Positions 61,493-64,000 of a stretch of 64,000 bases of DNA are shown here, piece after piece. This DNA comes from Hyphomicrobium_A sp044507625. Its GTDB lineage: Bacteria; Pseudomonadota; Alphaproteobacteria; Rhizobiales; Hyphomicrobiaceae. The stretch lies in contig JBIQJE010000003.1 of the NCBI GenBank assembly GCA_044507625.1, positions 248,001 through 312,000 of the forward strand, read 5' to 3'. The notes under the pieces were generated by a model, which was not told the origin of the DNA, ran no database searches, and was given only the letters and a program-made list of their open reading frames with translations. Each line of letters starts with the position of its first letter. Position 1 is the stretch's first letter. Position numbers and translations under genes: made by a program.

Positions 61493-63009
61493 AAATCCGT
61501 GCCCAAATAGCGATGGTGTTGAACCTCGACAAATGCATCGGGTGCCACACCTGCTCGATCACCTGCAAGAACGTTTGGACCAGCCGCGAAGGCATGGAAT
61601 ACGCGTGGTTCAACAACGTGGAGACCAAGCCCGGCGTCGGCTATCCGAAGGACTGGGAGAATCAGGCGCGCTGGAATGGCGGCTGGGTGAGGAAGAAGAA
61701 CGGCAAGATCGAGCCCAAGATCGGGGCCAAGTGGCGCGTGCTCGCCAAAATCTTTGCCAACCCGGACCTTCCCGAGATTGACGACTACTACGAGCCGTTC
61801 ACCTTCGACTACGAGCATCTCCAGCAAGCGCCGGAGCTGAGCGCCTTCCCGACGGCCCGTCCGCGCTCGCTCATCACCGGCGAGCGCATGGACAAGATCA
61901 AGTGGGGCCCCAACTGGGAGGAGATCCTCGGCGGCGAGTTCGACAAGCGCTCGGCCGATGTCAATTTCGATGACGTGCAGAAGGACATCTACGGGCAATT
62001 CGAAAACACCTTCATGATGTACCTGCCGCGTCTGTGCGAGCATTGCCTCAATCCAGCGTGCATCGCATCCTGCCCGTCGGGAGCCATCTACAAGCGCGAA
62101 GAGGACGGCATCGTTCTCATCGATCAGGACAAGTGCCGCGGATGGCGCATGTGCGTGTCGGGCTGCCCGTACAAGAAAATCTACTACAACTGGTCGTCGG
62201 GCAAATCCGAGAAGTGCATCTTCTGCTACCCGCGCATCGAGTCGGGACAGCCGACCGTGTGCTCGGAGACCTGCGTCGGCCGCATCCGTTACCTGGGCGT
62301 TCTCCTCTATGATGCCGACCGCATCGAGGAAGCGGCAAGCGTCCCCGACGAGCAGGACCTCTACGAGGCCCAGCTCGGCGTCTTCCTCGATCCGAATGAC
62401 CCGATCGTCATCGCCCGCGCCCGCGCCGAAGGAATACCCGAAAACTGGCTGACGGCGGCCCAGCGCTCGCCCATCTGGAAGATGGCGATGGAGTGGAAAG
62501 TCGCTTTCCCGCTGCATCCGGAATACCGCACCCTTCCGATGGTGTGGTACGTGCCGCCTCTCTCGCCGATCCAGTCGGCAGCCGCCGCAGGCAAGATCGG
62601 TCATGACGGCGAGATGCCCGATGTGCGCTCGCTACGCATCCCGCTCAAGTATCTCGCCAACCTGCTGACGGCAGGCCAGGAGGCGCCGGTGGCCCAGGCG
62701 CTCGAGCGCATGCTCGCCATGCGCGCCTATATGCGCGCCAAGACCATCGACGGTGTCACCGACGAGAGCATCGCAAGACGCGTCGGTCTTACGGCCGGGC
62801 AGATCGACGAGATGTATCACACCATGGCGATCGCCAACTATGAGGACCGCTTCGTCATCCCGACGGCGCACCGCGAGCTCGACGAGGACGCCTACGACCT
62901 GCGTGGCTCGTGCGGCTTCTCGTTCGGCAACGGCTGCTCCGGCGGAGCCAGCGAGCCGAACCTTTTCGGAACCCCAAAGCGCCACAAGACGCCGATGGAG
63001 GTCGCATGA
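61489..63009 (+). CDS. narH: Respiratory nitrate reductase beta subunit
   Basis: A 506-residue iron-sulfur subunit with four clusters: CIGCHTCSITCK, CEHCLNPACIASC, CRGWRMCVSGC (the Trp marks the 3Fe-4S site) and CIFCYPR with CSETC. It carries electrons from NarI hemes to NarG. The ATG overlaps the narG stop as ATGA, and the narJ start overlaps its own stop the same way. An open frame upstream within narG is not coding. Confidence 0.96.
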   Translation: MKIRAQIAMVLNLDKCIGCHTCSITCKNVWTSREGMEYAWFNNVETKPGVGYPKDWENQARWNGGWVRKKNGKIEPKIGAKWRVLAKIFANPDLPEIDDYYEPFTFDYEHLQQAPELSAFPTARPRSLITGERMDKIKWGPNWEEILGGEFDKRSADVNFDDVQKDIYGQFENTFMMYLPRLCEHCLNPACIASCPSGAIYKREEDGIVLIDQDKCRGWRMCVSGCPYKKIYYNWSSGKSEKCIFCYPRIESGQPTVCSETCVGRIRYLGVLLYDADRIEEAASVPDEQDLYEAQLGVFLDPNDPIVIARARAEGIPENWLTAAQRSPIWKMAMEWKVAFPLHPEYRTLPMVWYVPPLSPIQSAAAAGKIGHDGEMPDVRSLRIPLKYLANLLTAGQEAPVAQALERMLAMRAYMRAKTIDGVTDESIARRVGLTAGQIDEMYHTMAIANYEDRFVIPTAHRELDEDAYDLRGSCGFSFGNGCSGGASEPNLFGTPKRHKTPMEVA

Positions 63010-63731
63010 CCCGCAATATCAGCAAGGTGCTGTCGGCACTGCTGACCTATCCGACGGCAGAGATCCAGAGTGCGGCGGATGAGATGCGCGCCGTCGTCGA
63101 AGCCGAGCCGCGCCTGCCGGCGGCGCTGCGCGATGCGCTCACGGCGCTGATCGACGACATCGCGGGCGGCGACATCTACGACGCGCAAGAACGATACGTG
63201 CTGCTGTTCGACCGCACACGCTCGCTGTCGCTCTATCTCTTTGAGCATGTCCACGGCGAAAGCCGTGACCGCGGCCAGGCCATGGTCGATCTGCAAGAGC
63301 TCTATGAGAGAAACGGGTTGCACCTCAGCGCCAAAGAGCTCCCCGACTTCATTCCGCTGTTCCTCGAGTTTTTGGCGACGCAGCCGGAGGACGAAGCCCG
63401 GAGCCTGCTTACTCAGCCGGCACACATTTTTGCAGCGCTCGCCGAGCGTCTCGCCAAACGCCGCGCGCCGTACGAGGCTGTATTTCGCGCCCTCGTTGCG
63501 CTTTCGGCGGCCACCCCGAAAAGCGATGACGTCTCGGCACTCCTGCAGGAGCCCGATGCCGACGCGAGCGACCTGGCGGCGCTCGATGCCGCGTGGGAGG
63601 ACCAGCCCGTCTCCTTCGGCGCCGGTGGTAGCGGCTGCAAGGACGGGCTGATCTCTCGCATCCGCGCAGGACGCAGACCCGCACCCGGCGTCGGTGCACG
63701 CCCGCCACGTCCCGCCGAACCGCAAACCTGA
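63006..63731 (+). CDS. narJ: Nitrate reductase assembly chaperone
   Basis: A 241-residue TorD/NarJ-family chaperone that helps load molybdenum cofactor into NarG before membrane attachment. The family segment reads YVLLFDRTRSLSLYLFEHVH, with GESRDRGQAM after it. A short Gly/Arg/Pro tail is unusual but within family range. Overlaps narH by four bases. Confidence 0.93.
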   Translation: MTRNISKVLSALLTYPTAEIQSAADEMRAVVEAEPRLPAALRDALTALIDDIAGGDIYDAQERYVLLFDRTRSLSLYLFEHVHGESRDRGQAMVDLQELYERNGLHLSAKELPDFIPLFLEFLATQPEDEARSLLTQPAHIFAALAERLAKRRAPYEAVFRALVALSAATPKSDDVSALLQEPDADASDLAALDAAWEDQPVSFGAGGSGCKDGLISRIRAGRRPAPGVGARPPRPAEPQT

Positions 63732-63741
63732 GGACCGCTCC

Positions 63742-64000
63742 ATGCACGAGACCCTCAACCACATCGTCTTCGGCTGGTACCCTTACCTCTGCCTCACCGT
63801 CTTTCTCGTCGGCAGCTGGCTACGGTTCGACCGCGAGCAGTACACTTGGCGCTCGGGCTCGAGCCAGCTCCTGCGTCATCGGCAACTGGCACTGGGGTCC
63901 AACCTGTTTCACGTCGGCATTCTCGTCATCTTCTTGGGTCATTTCGTCGGACTGCTCACACCCATCTGGATCTTCGACGCCGTCGGCATCTCACACGAAT
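63742..64000 (+). CDS. narI: Respiratory nitrate reductase gamma subunit, 3'-truncated by the window
   Basis: The first 86 residues of the membrane cytochrome b subunit that oxidises quinol for NarGH. It starts MHETLNHIVFGWYPYLCLTV, with helix 1 then FDREQYTWRSGSSQLL and helix 2 (LFHVGILVIFLGHFVGLL). The two His in helix 2 are heme ligands. The rest lies outside the window. It starts 10 bases after narJ. Confidence 0.95.
   Translation, partial: MHETLNHIVFGWYPYLCLTVFLVGSWLRFDREQYTWRSGSSQLLRHRQLALGSNLFHVGILVIFLGHFVGLLTPIWIFDAVGISHE

Noticed and set aside
1..64000. tRNA, rRNA, insertion sequences with terminal repeats, or a CRISPR array
   Set aside because: I looked for cloverleaf-like segments, rRNA stretches and transposase motifs and saw none I could support; only the decayed recombinase suggests a mobile element.

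Overview
This GC-rich window looks like the chromosome of a methylotrophic or heterotrophic alphaproteobacterium, probably of the Hyphomicrobiales (Hyphomicrobiaceae-like). The evidence is a CoxMNOP-like alternative cytochrome oxidase, a PQQ alcohol dehydrogenase with a lanthanide-type active site, a class Ic ribonucleotide reductase behind a B12 riboswitch, an isocitrate lyase next to an ScfR/RamB-type regulator, several Lys-rich TonB receptors and a membrane-bound nitrate reductase. The assignment rests on gene content and recognised motifs, not on a database search.

Layout. 1-2600: the end of a NarL/FixJ response regulator, then a poor region holding a frameshifted serine recombinase remnant and one unidentified ORF. 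2.6-10.9 kb: a TonB siderophore receptor, a winged-helix/TPR-like regulator, and divergent from it a large Gly-rich autotransporter. 11-19.6 kb: a czcCBA-type heavy-metal RND efflux operon with an orphan OmpR-type regulator at one end and a divergent two-component pair at the other. 19.7-23.8 kb: a di-heme peroxidase/MauG homologue with a TonB receptor. 24-25.4 kb: a collapsed kdp operon in which the KdpA N-terminus is fused to the middle of KdpD, followed by the KdpE C-terminus, with an intact kdpF upstream. 26-35.2 kb: a respiratory locus (CtaG, Crp/Fnr regulator, cytochrome c, PQQ dehydrogenase, cytochrome c, caa3-type oxidase subunits II-I-III, a membrane protein, cytochrome c). 35.3-39.7 kb: a PepSY membrane protein and a TonB receptor downstream of a cobalamin riboswitch. 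39.8-46.3 kb: metE, a thioesterase, a small protein, aceA, an ScfR-type regulator and RraA. 46.3-50.9 kb: a second cobalamin riboswitch followed by nrdA-nrdB. 51-56 kb: a secreted DUF2380-like protein, a P-type ATPase and an SDR. 56.2-64 kb: narK and narGHJ(I), with an FNR-type site upstream; narI runs off the window.

How the genes fit together. The window is respiratory and metal-oriented. Alcohol electrons could pass from the PQQ enzyme through dedicated cytochromes c to the caa3 oxidase under oxygen, while narGHI with NarK would take over under nitrate and low oxygen. Cobalamin supply is sensed twice: one riboswitch precedes a transporter pair, the other precedes the B12-independent ribonucleotide reductase, and the B12-independent methionine synthase MetE lies between them. 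The most unusual items are the deletion-fused kdp operon, the class Ic NrdB residue pattern, the missing Glu/Tyr-Ser signature in oxidase subunit I, and the B12 riboswitch in front of a siderophore-type receptor.
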